From Flavobacteriales bacterium (GTDB lineage Bacteria; Bacteroidota; Bacteroidia; Flavobacteriales_D; Crocinitomicaceae): a stretch of DNA of 64,000 bases. The notes under the pieces were generated by a model. That model did not search any database. It worked only from the letters and a program-made list of their open reading frames with translations, and had not been told where the DNA came from. Position 1 is the first letter of the stretch, and each line of letters starts with the position of its first letter. The stretch lies in assembly GCA_947449575.1 (NCBI GenBank), contig CANFRV010000004.1, positions 62,001 to 126,000 of the forward strand. Direction: 5' to 3'. The translations under genes and the position numbers were made by a program. Below are positions 17,463 to 25,897 of the stretch, in pieces.

Positions 17463-19343
17463 ATGAACGCAATTTATTTTTACTTATTTTTAGTTGTCCA
17501 CCCCTATTTAGCTATGTGGTGGAAAAGTTTTGAGCAAGCTGATAGAAAACAGTGGGAAGCACTTGTTCCTGGGTATAATTACTATGTTGCTTTTAAGATA
17601 AGTTGTAAAAAACCATGGTGGGCATTTTTGATGGTTTTTCCAGGTATACATTTAGTGATGTGGTCAGTTGTTAACACCAGTTACATCCGCAGATTTGGTT
17701 ATTATTCTTTTCTAGATACTCTTCAAGGTATTTTCTTTCCCTACATCATTCTTTCAAAAATAGCCTCCTCTAAACAAGATATTCTTCCTGAAACGAACTG
17801 GATGAATGGAAAAGAAGTAGATGAACGCGCTTGGGGAGACCATTTAGCACTATTTCTTTCACTCCCTATTATTGGAAATGCATTAGCGCTTGCATTAAAT
17901 GCTATTTCGAGAGAAAAACCAGGACAAAAAACAAAAGTGAAAGAATGGGGTGATTCCATCATGTTTGCATTGGTGGCAGCGAGTATCATTCGAACGTATG
18001 TTTTTGAACCTTTCCAAATACCAACGGGATCGATGGAAAAAACTTTGTTGGTTGGTGACTTTCTTTTTGTAAACAAATTAGCATACGGACCAAAAGTACC
18101 CGTCACTCCGCTATCCTTTCCATTGGTTCACAACACCATTCCTTGGGTGATCACAAAGTCTTATTCAACGCTTGAAACAGTAAATTACACTAGACTTCCT
18201 GGCTTTGGAAAAGTGAATAGAAATGATGTGGTTGTATTTAATTATCCATCTGGAGATACGGCTGTTTATGATCCAAGAATGCCAGATGGTTTAATGGGAC
18301 ATGATTACCATGGTATTGTTAACGATGAGGCCTTTTTTCTCTTTAAGACAGATGCCGAAACTAGCAGAAATGGCAGTATTGTTCAGCAATATTATACTGA
18401 TAGCTTAAAAAAAGTTGGAATTACAGATGAACAAACCATAAATATCTTAACAAATAACTATATGTTATTGCAATTCTTTAAAGATAATAAAAAATGGAAG
18501 AATAAAGCGATACAAGAAATGTCTGAAGAAAAAATTACACACAGACAGAATGAAACAGGTGAATATGATATTATCAATCATTATGGTTTAATTTATAGAC
18601 CAGTTGACAAAAGAGAAAATTACATCAAAAGATGTGTTGCAATCGCAGGTGATTGGATTGAAATTAAAAAATCTATATTATATGTAAATGATAAAAAAGC
18701 TTTTGTTCCTGAATTTCAAAATCTTCAATACAAAGTTACAAATATTCAATCTGTTGATAGTAAACAAATGTTTTCATGGGGAATTGAGCAAGCTCGAGGA
18801 GATTACAAAAAATACGACAACTACTGGGAAATGCAGTTAACGCAGAATCAAAAAAGAATTCTTCAAAATAAATATCCCGCTGCTAAATTTGAAGTCATTT
18901 TACGTCCGCAATATTCCGACACAAGTGATGTAAATCCAAGTGGAGAACAAATGCTAATGAATCTCTCTACTTTTCCAAAAGATCCATATATTAATAATAC
19001 GATAACAGATTTTACAAGATTTCAAATACCAAAAAAAGGACAAACTATAAAAATAAATTCTGGGAACATCGCATGGTATAGACGAATAATCACTGCGTAT
19101 GAAGGTCATAAGTTGTCTGAAACAAAATCAGGAATTTTTATTGATGGAAAAAAAGTAACAACGTATACTTTTGCGATGAACTATTATTGGCTCATGGGAG
19201 ATAATCGATATAACTCTGCAGATTCGAGAATTTGGGGTTGCGTACCTGAAGATCATATTGTTGGAAAAGCGTCAATGGTATGGTTCTCTAAAGATCCTTA
19301 TGCTGGAGTAAGATGGGACAGGGTGTTTAAGTTTATTCACTGA
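17463..19343 (+). CDS. lepB: Signal peptidase I LepB (extended Bacteroidota form)
   Basis: An inner-membrane protease that removes Sec signal peptides. At 626 aa it is about twice the E. coli length. Residues 1-155 form an N-terminal hydrophobic region with about four membrane segments. The catalytic Ser190 is in FQIPTGSMEKTLLVGDFLFVNK. Lys389, the general base, is in YIKRCVAIAGDWIEI. The last conserved box is YWLMGDNRYNSADSRIWG. The ~200-residue insertion between Ser and Lys and the second insertion after Lys are characteristic of this phylum. It follows dapB by 3 bases and overlaps the WbqC gene at TGATG. Confidence 0.94.
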   Translation: MNAIYFYLFLVVHPYLAMWWKSFEQADRKQWEALVPGYNYYVAFKISCKKPWWAFLMVFPGIHLVMWSVVNTSYIRRFGYYSFLDTLQGIFFPYIILSKIASSKQDILPETNWMNGKEVDERAWGDHLALFLSLPIIGNALALALNAISREKPGQKTKVKEWGDSIMFALVAASIIRTYVFEPFQIPTGSMEKTLLVGDFLFVNKLAYGPKVPVTPLSFPLVHNTIPWVITKSYSTLETVNYTRLPGFGKVNRNDVVVFNYPSGDTAVYDPRMPDGLMGHDYHGIVNDEAFFLFKTDAETSRNGSIVQQYYTDSLKKVGITDEQTINILTNNYMLLQFFKDNKKWKNKAIQEMSEEKITHRQNETGEYDIINHYGLIYRPVDKRENYIKRCVAIAGDWIEIKKSILYVNDKKAFVPEFQNLQYKVTNIQSVDSKQMFSWGIEQARGDYKKYDNYWEMQLTQNQKRILQNKYPAAKFEVILRPQYSDTSDVNPSGEQMLMNLSTFPKDPYINNTITDFTRFQIPKKGQTIKINSGNIAWYRRIITAYEGHKLSETKSGIFIDGKKVTTYTFAMNYYWLMGDNRYNSADSRIWGCVPEDHIVGKASMVWFSKDPYAGVRWDRVFKFIH

Positions 19344-19942
19344 TGATTCCTGTTTTTCCAACAGTATATTTTGGTAATCTTACTTATTATCGTGCTCTAG
19401 CTCTTCATAAAGAAGTTCTAATTGAAGCGAAGGAACATTTTATAAAACAAACCTTTAGAAATCGCTGCGAAATTCTCACAGCGAACGGCGTGCAAGCTTT
19501 ATCTATTCCAGTTTTTCGAAGGAATGGTTCAAAAACATCCATTGATGAAGTTGAAATTTCTTACGATATTGATTGGAGAAAAGACCATTGGAAGGCGATT
19601 GAAAGTGCTTATTCTTCCTCTCCCTACTTCGAACATTATGGTGTAGAAATTAGGGAACTTATTTTTCAAAATGAATCCAATTTATTAAAATTCAATAAAA
19701 CGATTCAAGATAGAATTTTTGCTTGGTTTGATTTCGACCTATCAACTGCTTTTTCAACCGACTATAGTATTCAAGAAAAGGACTTTAGAACCATTTTAAA
19801 CCAAAATACCAACCTAGAATCAACCTCAAAAAATAAATATATTCAAGTTTTTAGCCCTTCACACAATTTTATCGACAATCTATCAATTCTAGACGCATTA
19901 TTTTGTCTTGGGCCAATGACGAGGAAATTAATAGTAGAATAA
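19343..19942 (+). CDS. WbqC-family protein
   Basis: A 199-aa protein of the WbqC-like family, with the opening PVFPTVYFGNLTYYRAL and the core IPVFRRNGSKTSIDEVEI then DWRKDHWKAIESAYSSSPYF. The family was named from O-antigen loci. It is proposed to act in glycan or nucleotide-sugar metabolism but has no proven reaction. There is no signal peptide. The ATG overlaps the lepB stop, so it is coupled to lepB; this pairing recurs in Flavobacteriia. Confidence 0.88.
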   Translation: MIPVFPTVYFGNLTYYRALALHKEVLIEAKEHFIKQTFRNRCEILTANGVQALSIPVFRRNGSKTSIDEVEISYDIDWRKDHWKAIESAYSSSPYFEHYGVEIRELIFQNESNLLKFNKTIQDRIFAWFDFDLSTAFSTDYSIQEKDFRTILNQNTNLESTSKNKYIQVFSPSHNFIDNLSILDALFCLGPMTRKLIVE

Positions 19943-19971
19943 AAAAGAGCCAATACATGCTATTGGCTCTA
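19940..19971 (-). terminator. Intrinsic terminator for the lipocalin-like gene (reverse strand)
   Basis: The stem AGAGCCAATA / TATTGGCTCT with a 5-base loop. The T-run lies on the reverse-strand side, so it mainly stops reverse transcripts from 20001-20411 just before they invade the convergent WbqC gene. Confidence 0.8.
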
Positions 19972-20000
19972 GTAATAAATCATTTTAATTATTGAAAAAA

Positions 20001-20411
20001 TCAACTTTTCTTTAATACATAAACATCCGTTCCTGAAGATGTTACTATAGATAATGTCATGTCCGCTTTAGAAAAACTCACGATATTCATCACAGTTATA
20101 GCGCTACCAGAAGTCACAACGGGCGCAACTTGTGTTTTAGTGATTTTTGTATCACTTGTTATCGCATAAGTTCCGGTTTCAACTGTAGGGAATGATAAAA
20201 TAGTTGTCGTCATTGAATAATTACCTACTCCTTTTTTATCTTTTGTAAATGTAATACTGCGCGTTAATCCAGTCATATTAAAAGGAGTTCCATTTTGCGT
20301 GTAGGATTGCACATTCCAAGTTCCTTTTAATTTCCTATTTAATCTTGCTTCTTTAGAACAGGATGTTACTAATAAAGTAGCAGCAAACATCAATACTAGT
20401 ATTTTTTTCAT
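20001..20411 (-). CDS. Lipocalin-like lipoprotein
   Basis: A 136-aa envelope lipoprotein. The signal MKKILVLMFAATLLVTSC has a clear lipobox. The mature domain has the lipocalin-like opening LKGTWNVQSYTQNG and alternating beta strands ending in VYVLKKS, as in small Bacteroidota lipocalin-like proteins. Ligand unknown. The start 7 codons inside the longest frame is chosen because the longer one would begin inside the promoter -7 box (20430-20437). Confidence 0.8.
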   Translation of the reverse strand: MKKILVLMFAATLLVTSCSKEARLNRKLKGTWNVQSYTQNGTPFNMTGLTRSITFTKDKKGVGNYSMTTTILSFPTVETGTYAITSDTKITKTQVAPVVTSGSAITVMNIVSFSKADMTLSIVTSSGTDVYVLKKS

Positions 20412-20429
20412 CGTTTTATTTTTTTTTAG

Positions 20430-20437
20430 CAAATGTA
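20430..20437 (-). promoter_or_regulatory. -7 box for lipocalin-like gene
   Basis: Reverse strand TACATTTG, a full match to TAnnTTTG, 18 bases upstream of the chosen ATG. Confidence 0.5.
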
Positions 20438-20467
20438 AATATTAATTCGGTTAATCAATAAATAATA

Positions 20468-21697
20468 CTAACCAACGAAACCTGCACTTCCCTCTGATAA
20501 CAGAAAATGACAATAAAAATAGACTTGGAAGAATAAATTAACACTGATAAAAGAAACTATTGCCATTTTTCTAAGTGCAGAATGTTCTGACTTAATCATA
20601 AAGAACAACAATACATAAACAGAAACTGCAAAATATTTCAAAAAGGCTTGTATGTGCACATATGAAGCAAAACTTAACCAATAAATGATTAAAATAAATA
20701 GGATTAATATCAATTTTCGATTTGAAAAACTAAAATTTTGCTTCAAGAAATAATTTACAGCTACGATTATAAAAGGTGTCGCAAAAAGAAATCTATTCAA
20801 GCTAAATAAAGCTCCGCCTCTAAAAAGAAAAACGGTTAAAGTAATACCTCCCAAATACGCCAAGGATAAAATAACATCTTTCGGGATTGACTTTGCTTTC
20901 ATAAAGTTCACGCGAAGAATATATAAAACTAAACAAACACCTGAAATCAATCCGAAAATAAATGCAACACCATCTAATCTCGCGATCATATTACCTCCCC
21001 AAGAGGATAATGGAAAATGAGGTATTTGCAGATGATTGCCCCACCCTTCTTGAACACTGAAAAATTCAAACCACTTTTTTGTATCCTGATATTGAATCAA
21101 TCCAACGATTGCGATAGCTATAAGCGAAATGAAACAATACATAAAAATTCGAAAAACCATTTGGAAGTTCCGTTTTTCACAAACAAGTTCCATTAAAATC
21201 AATGCTGGAATCAATATTGTAAAAGCAGGTCTTGAAAGTGTGCAAAAAAACAAGGATAAAAGAGTCAACCAAAAAAGTTTTTTTCGCACACTCCAAATCA
21301 ACGCCACAGAAAGTGCGAAAAAAACAGATTCTGAGTAAGGAAGGTAAAAGAAAATAAAACTGGGAATGCTTAAATAAAGTACTGTTTCAAACCTTTTTAA
21401 TTGCAGTGACTTCATTAAAAAATAAAATGAAATCAAGAAAAGAAGTGCATTAAAAATGACTATACCAGTTGCTCCTACCGTTAAAAACCTCCAAATCAAA
21501 GGGAAAAGAGGAAAGAAAGCAACTCGAAATCCCTCATACCCTTTACTTGCAATCCATTGATAATGTATAGCATCCCAATTTAAAAAATGAGAATGCGTCA
21601 AAAGATTGGGAGAAATAAACATATGAATCAAGCCTAAAACTCCTGCAACCGAAAGAAGGTAAAAACTTATTATTTTAATTTCAATGTTTTTTTTCAC
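20468..21697 (-). CDS. PIG-V-like polytopic membrane glycosyltransferase (GT-C)
   Basis: A 409-aa protein with roughly ten hydrophobic segments and little soluble sequence. The first periplasmic loop holds the PIG-V/GT76-type signature: NWDAIHYQWIASKGYEG followed by VAFFPLFPLIWR, with the catalytic-type Asp in WDAIHY. Eukaryotic PIG-V is a dolichol-phosphate-mannose-dependent mannosyltransferase; in bacteria the acceptor is unknown. The gene stands alone between the lipocalin-like gene (55 bases downstream, same strand) and the divergent M1 peptidase. A candidate -7 box lies 62 bases upstream. Confidence 0.82.
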   Translation of the reverse strand: MKKNIEIKIISFYLLSVAGVLGLIHMFISPNLLTHSHFLNWDAIHYQWIASKGYEGFRVAFFPLFPLIWRFLTVGATGIVIFNALLFLISFYFLMKSLQLKRFETVLYLSIPSFIFFYLPYSESVFFALSVALIWSVRKKLFWLTLLSLFFCTLSRPAFTILIPALILMELVCEKRNFQMVFRIFMYCFISLIAIAIVGLIQYQDTKKWFEFFSVQEGWGNHLQIPHFPLSSWGGNMIARLDGVAFIFGLISGVCLVLYILRVNFMKAKSIPKDVILSLAYLGGITLTVFLFRGGALFSLNRFLFATPFIIVAVNYFLKQNFSFSNRKLILILFILIIYWLSFASYVHIQAFLKYFAVSVYVLLFFMIKSEHSALRKMAIVSFISVNLFFQVYFYCHFLLSEGSAGFVG

Positions 21698-21759
21698 CGG
21701 GAAGCTTTTAGTATTTTAATCGCTAAATGAATGACTACAAACGTTACTATTTTACACAA

Positions 21760-21767
21760 CAAATCTA
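21760..21767 (-). promoter_or_regulatory. Candidate -7 box for PIG-V-like gene
   Basis: Reverse strand TAGATTTG, a full match to TAnnTTTG, 62 bases upstream of the start. Confidence 0.4.
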
Positions 21768-21792
21768 AACTTATTTTATGAGAAAAAAACCT

Positions 21793-21800
21793 TATATTTG
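21793..21800 (+). promoter_or_regulatory. -7 box for secreted M1 peptidase
   Basis: TATATTTG, a full match to TAnnTTTG, 21 bases before the ATG. It overlaps an in-frame TTG at 21798 that would otherwise lengthen the gene. Confidence 0.55.
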
Positions 21801-21821
21801 AACAACTCATTTTTTTTAGCC

Positions 21822-23780
21822 ATGAAAAAATTAATAACGTATTATTTTATCGGTTGTGCATTTTTATACAGTTCTGCTCAAGAAGAGTGTTCAAAATTGA
21901 AATCAATTCAAAAAAACGAAAAAAGCAATACGTTAACAATAGCTCAAATTGCAGAAGCAGAGCGATATGATGTGCATTTCTATTCTTTGAACGTCTCACT
22001 TACAAATTTGAACCCATTTATTTCTGGTACCGTTGAAATCCATGCCTCTGCTCGTGAAAATTTAGATTCTGCTTTGTTTGAATTATACCAAACCATGTTA
22101 ATTTCTGATATTCGAGTAAATGGTACTTCCGTTTTTTATTCAAGAAATATTTCTGCTGTTAAAGTTCCTGTTTTAAAACTTGCGAATGAATCTTTTATTA
22201 TTGCCATAGATTACAGTGGAACTCCCCCAAATTCTGGAACAAACCCAATGGGTGGTTCTGGTTTAACAAGTCCTATTGATATCACCTACAACGCCCAAGT
22301 AACAGCTTCCTTATCAGAACCTTTCTCTGCTTACGAATGGTGGCCATGTAAACAATCATTAAAAGACAAAGCTGATAGCTGTGAAGTAAAAATAACTGTT
22401 CCAAACAATTGTAAAGCAGGATCAAATGGACTTTTAACACAAGTTGTCGACCTAGGTAATGGGACTTCACGTTATGAATGGAAGCAAATTTACCCAATTG
22501 ACTACTACCTTATCTCAGTGGCAGTTGCTGAATATATAGACTATTCTATTTATTGTAATCCCATTGGCGCTCCAAATCCAGTGTTAATCCAAAACTATAT
22601 TTTCAATAATCCTCAAGTATTATCCGATTGGAATTATCAACTTGATCAAACGGCTGATTATATTGAATTATATTCAACCCTATTTGGATTATACCCATTT
22701 TACAAAGAAAAATATGGGCATTGCATGGCTCCAATCGGAGGTGGAATGGAACACCAAACAATGACTACTCAGGTGAACTTTGGTAAAAACTTAACGGCAC
22801 ATGAATTAGGACATCAGTGGTTTGGTGACAACGTCACGTGCGCATCATGGGCAGATATTTGGGTCAACGAAGGTTTTGCTACTTATTGTCAGTATTTGAT
22901 GTTGGAAAACATGTATCCTCTTGAAAGAGCCTCACAAATGGATGCATACCACCTTGCTGCGATGCAATATCTAGATGGAAGTGTTTACATTCATTCCGAC
23001 ACTTTGTCAGCAAATCGGATATTTAACTACCGATTAACATATGCAAAAGGTGCGGCAATTATTAATACAATGCGCTTCGTCATTAATAACGATGAAGCTT
23101 TTTTTCAAGGATTGAAGGATTATCAAACTAATTTTAAAGGAGGAACAGCCACAGGATTAGATGTGAAAGCCACTTTAGAAAATGCATCAGGAGTAGATTT
23201 AACAAAAACGTTTGAAGAGTGGTATTATGGTGAGGGATATCCAACCTATAACCTAAGATGGAATAGAATAGGATATAATTTATCCCTCGAAATATCCCAA
23301 TATCCTTCCGGAGAATTTTTGACTCAAATTTTCACAAACCCGCTAGAAATAAGCTTTGAAAGAGAAAACAAAAGTGACACCACCATTCGATTTGAAATCA
23401 ATCAACTAGTAAATCAATATTTGATCAAAGACATTGGTAGAGTGACCAATATCGCTTCAATAGATCCTTATAATTGGATAATAAACAACTCAGGGACATT
23501 AACTTACGATCCTGAATTTGAAGTATCACTTAATGATAATTCTCAAATTCCCGCTTTGCAAGTCTCTCCCAACCCGACTGAAGGACCGTTTTTAATTGTT
23601 GCTAATTCACCTGGAATACATTACTTAAAAATAATTGATTCCAAGGGAAAATTAGTCTCAGAGAAAGTATTTACGAAAGATCTCGAATTTGATATTACCA
23701 CTTTAGCGCAAGGAATGTATGTGTTATTGGTTACTTCTGAGTTCGGAGTTAAAGATTCTATTAAAGTAATTAAGCGATAG
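21822..23780 (+). CDS. Secreted M1-family aminopeptidase with T9SS sorting domain
   Basis: A zinc aminopeptidase of 652 aa. The signal peptide ends near YSSAQEE. The M1 N-terminal beta domain is at about 45-240, and the exopeptidase motif is GGGMEHQTM, a GAMEN variant. The zinc site is HELGH (His327, His331) with Glu350 in WVNEGFATY. The C-terminal ~75 residues form a type A T9SS sorting domain (QVSPNPTEGPFLIVAN, then YLKIIDSKGKLV and GMYVLLVT), so it is exported across the outer membrane by the type IX system. The ATG at 21822 is chosen because the longer TTG start lies inside the promoter. It likely feeds on extracellular peptides. Confidence 0.95.
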   Translation: MKKLITYYFIGCAFLYSSAQEECSKLKSIQKNEKSNTLTIAQIAEAERYDVHFYSLNVSLTNLNPFISGTVEIHASARENLDSALFELYQTMLISDIRVNGTSVFYSRNISAVKVPVLKLANESFIIAIDYSGTPPNSGTNPMGGSGLTSPIDITYNAQVTASLSEPFSAYEWWPCKQSLKDKADSCEVKITVPNNCKAGSNGLLTQVVDLGNGTSRYEWKQIYPIDYYLISVAVAEYIDYSIYCNPIGAPNPVLIQNYIFNNPQVLSDWNYQLDQTADYIELYSTLFGLYPFYKEKYGHCMAPIGGGMEHQTMTTQVNFGKNLTAHELGHQWFGDNVTCASWADIWVNEGFATYCQYLMLENMYPLERASQMDAYHLAAMQYLDGSVYIHSDTLSANRIFNYRLTYAKGAAIINTMRFVINNDEAFFQGLKDYQTNFKGGTATGLDVKATLENASGVDLTKTFEEWYYGEGYPTYNLRWNRIGYNLSLEISQYPSGEFLTQIFTNPLEISFERENKSDTTIRFEINQLVNQYLIKDIGRVTNIASIDPYNWIINNSGTLTYDPEFEVSLNDNSQIPALQVSPNPTEGPFLIVANSPGIHYLKIIDSKGKLVSEKVFTKDLEFDITTLAQGMYVLLVTSEFGVKDSIKVIKR

Positions 23781-23823
23781 TTTTTTTTTACTAATCACTG
23801 TTAATCAAAAAGTAGTCAATTGA

Positions 23824-24594
23824 TTATTCATGTTGCATAATTATGTACTTTTTTTTTGCCTCTGCTCTTGTACAAGCATTAAAATGCCACCATTCAGTTG
23901 CAATATTGGAAAAATCTTGTGAGGCCATTATTTTGCGTAATAATTTTCTATTTTCGACTTGATCAACAGTCAATTCTCCATTTGCAAGAAACTTTTTTTC
24001 TAACTTAGGATACGCTATTTCTCTAATATCGTCATATCCTGCTCCCATATCTAAAGGATGTCCTTTCTGATCGCAAATTGTTAAATCTACCGCAGCCCCA
24101 TAGTTATGAATACTTCCATTTTTAGGATTTGATACAAATTTGACACGCGCCGAAACAGGAATTGAATCCAAGGCATCCCACATTTTTTGTTGAACACTTA
24201 GCGGGCGAATCGCGTCATACACTAACAAGTGAAGACTGGCGTCAATCTTTGTCAAATAAATCTGACATGCACTTAATCTTTTCGCTACCTCTTTCTGTAA
24301 TAATGCTTTATTTAATTTTTCATATAATTTCATTTTCATAAAATTATCTTTTCCAGCATATTTCAAATCAACGAAAATATCCTTATTTATGGCTTGAATG
24401 TCTATTAAACCTAAACCACTGTATGTAGCCTTTTCAAGTGAATCCAATTTTTGAATTCTCATAATATTCTCCAATGAATCTAGTAAATCTGTATTTGATA
24501 ATTCACAACTTTTACATCCATCTTTTGTAGGATTAGAGCATGAAAAAAGAAAAAAGAAAAAAAGAAAAAGAAAACCCGAAAAGTAATTTTGCAT
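23824..24594 (-). CDS. VanX-type D-Ala-D-Ala dipeptidase lipoprotein (M15D)
   Basis: A 256-aa lipoprotein: hydrophobic core with lipobox LFSC (Cys19). The catalytic domain shows the M15D zinc motif SIHNYGAAVDL (His163, Asp170), Arg in YDAIRPLS, and the second half TEWWHF (Glu234, His237). Members hydrolyse D-Ala-D-Ala. Outside vanA-type clusters they serve in peptidoglycan dipeptide salvage, and nothing nearby suggests glycopeptide resistance. The start is placed at the ATG before QNYFSGF because the longer reading overlaps the -7 box at 24625-24632. Confidence 0.88.
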   Translation of the reverse strand: MQNYFSGFLFLFFFFLFSCSNPTKDGCKSCELSNTDLLDSLENIMRIQKLDSLEKATYSGLGLIDIQAINKDIFVDLKYAGKDNFMKMKLYEKLNKALLQKEVAKRLSACQIYLTKIDASLHLLVYDAIRPLSVQQKMWDALDSIPVSARVKFVSNPKNGSIHNYGAAVDLTICDQKGHPLDMGAGYDDIREIAYPKLEKKFLANGELTVDQVENRKLLRKIMASQDFSNIATEWWHFNACTRAEAKKKYIIMQHE

Positions 24595-24624
24595 GTTGAT
24601 TTTACAATTAAAAAAAATGTGACA

Positions 24625-24632
24625 CAAAATTA
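24625..24632 (-). promoter_or_regulatory. -7 box for VanX-type gene
   Basis: Reverse strand TAATTTTG, a full match to TAnnTTTG, 30 bases upstream of the chosen start and overlapping the longer alternative. Confidence 0.5.
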
Positions 24633-24758
24633 GTAAACATTATGAAGAATTTTCATTTTTTAAACTTTCAATCCCAACGTGTATAGCGATATAAAAACGA
24701 TGGCTTTTTAATCAATAAAAGAACTGATATTTATTTCTTTTTAGTCTACAAATATGAG

Positions 24759-24766
24759 TACTTTAG
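24759..24766 (+). promoter_or_regulatory. Candidate -7 box for outer-membrane protein gene
   Basis: TACTTTAG, one mismatch to TAnnTTTG, 29 bases before the ATG at 24796 and downstream of an alternative ATG at 24754. Confidence 0.35.
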
Positions 24767-24795
24767 CGAAAAAATTACACTTAAAAACGAGTTCT

Positions 24796-25797
24796 ATGAA
24801 AAAGGTATTTTTTTCAATTATTTTTATTTGCCTATTACTACAAAGTAATGCATCAATCTCACAAGTTAATACTGAAACTGACAGTACTTTAAAAGATGTG
24901 AAATTGACACTTATCGTAATGAACAATGGAGAACAAATAGTTGGTGAATTATTAAGTGATGATGGGAGAGAAGTATTATTATTAACGAAAAATAAAGGTA
25001 AAATTTATATTCCTAAATTTGAAATTAGAGAGATCAAAGATTTTACTGAAGATAAAATAATTTCTGATGGAGAATACGTTATTGAAGGATCTTTTACTAC
25101 TCGATACGCTTTTACAACGAATGCACTTCCTATTAAAAAATATGTAAATTATGCGATGATTAATCTTTATGGGCCTGAAATACATTTTGCTGTTACAAAC
25201 AACCTATCATTGGGAGTTATGACTACTTGGTGGGGAAGTCCTATAGCACTTGCTGCCAAGTACTCTCTTAAAACAAAAAATAAAAATCTAAATTTTGCAA
25301 TTGGAAGTTTGACAGGAACAACACTTTATCACTCCATTTTTAATTCGTCTTTCGGTTCTCTAAACTGGATAACATCAACTTATGGAAATAGAATTAATAA
25401 TGTCAGTTTTTCTGCTGGTTATGTAGTAAGTAAAATGGATCTTAAAAACAGTTCTAGCATCACAAATCGTTTAAGCTCAGGTCCTATGTTTTCAATTGCT
25501 GGAATATATAAAGTCGGAAAAAAAACAAGTGTATTTTTTGATTCTATGTTCGCATCCACAAAACTGCAGACAGATAATGTGATTATGTATGACCAATTTG
25601 GAAATTATTCTACCGTAAATCAACTAAGCGAAAAGATTTCTTTTTTCTTTATGCCAGGCATACGCGTTCAACAAACAGAAAGTAGAGCATTTCAATTTTC
25701 ATGTGCTGGAGTAAATGTGTTATCACGCACAAATAAAGGAGCATATATCAAACAATCTTTCCCTATCCCTATGTGTTCCTGGTTATTTAAGATCTAG
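24796..25797 (+). CDS. Predicted outer-membrane beta-barrel protein
   Basis: A 333-aa exported protein of no family I can name. The signal peptide is MKKVFFSIIFICLLLQSNASISQ. Residues about 35-75 (LIVMNNGEQIVGELLSDDGRE, then IYIPKFEIREI) resemble a small SH3/LSM-like beta domain. From about 105 to the end the sequence alternates hydrophobic and polar residues with many aromatics, as in an 8-10-strand barrel. Start chosen at the ATG that gives a clean signal peptide; an upstream ATG at 24754 would put 14 polar residues ahead of it and precede the -7 box. Confidence 0.72.
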   Translation: MKKVFFSIIFICLLLQSNASISQVNTETDSTLKDVKLTLIVMNNGEQIVGELLSDDGREVLLLTKNKGKIYIPKFEIREIKDFTEDKIISDGEYVIEGSFTTRYAFTTNALPIKKYVNYAMINLYGPEIHFAVTNNLSLGVMTTWWGSPIALAAKYSLKTKNKNLNFAIGSLTGTTLYHSIFNSSFGSLNWITSTYGNRINNVSFSAGYVVSKMDLKNSSSITNRLSSGPMFSIAGIYKVGKKTSVFFDSMFASTKLQTDNVIMYDQFGNYSTVNQLSEKISFFFMPGIRVQQTESRAFQFSCAGVNVLSRTNKGAYIKQSFPIPMCSWLFKI

Positions 25798-25897
25798 AAA
25801 CAAGACCTTTTTATAGTCAGAATACAAACTTTTATAATACTATTTATACTGTATTTGAATAAGAATCAACACATCATAAAAATATAATACTGAAACA

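Noticed and set aside
23824-24594. Vancomycin-resistance gene
   Set aside because: No VanH, ligase or VanRS homologues nearby and the protein is a lipoprotein; a Gram-negative envelope is already refractory.
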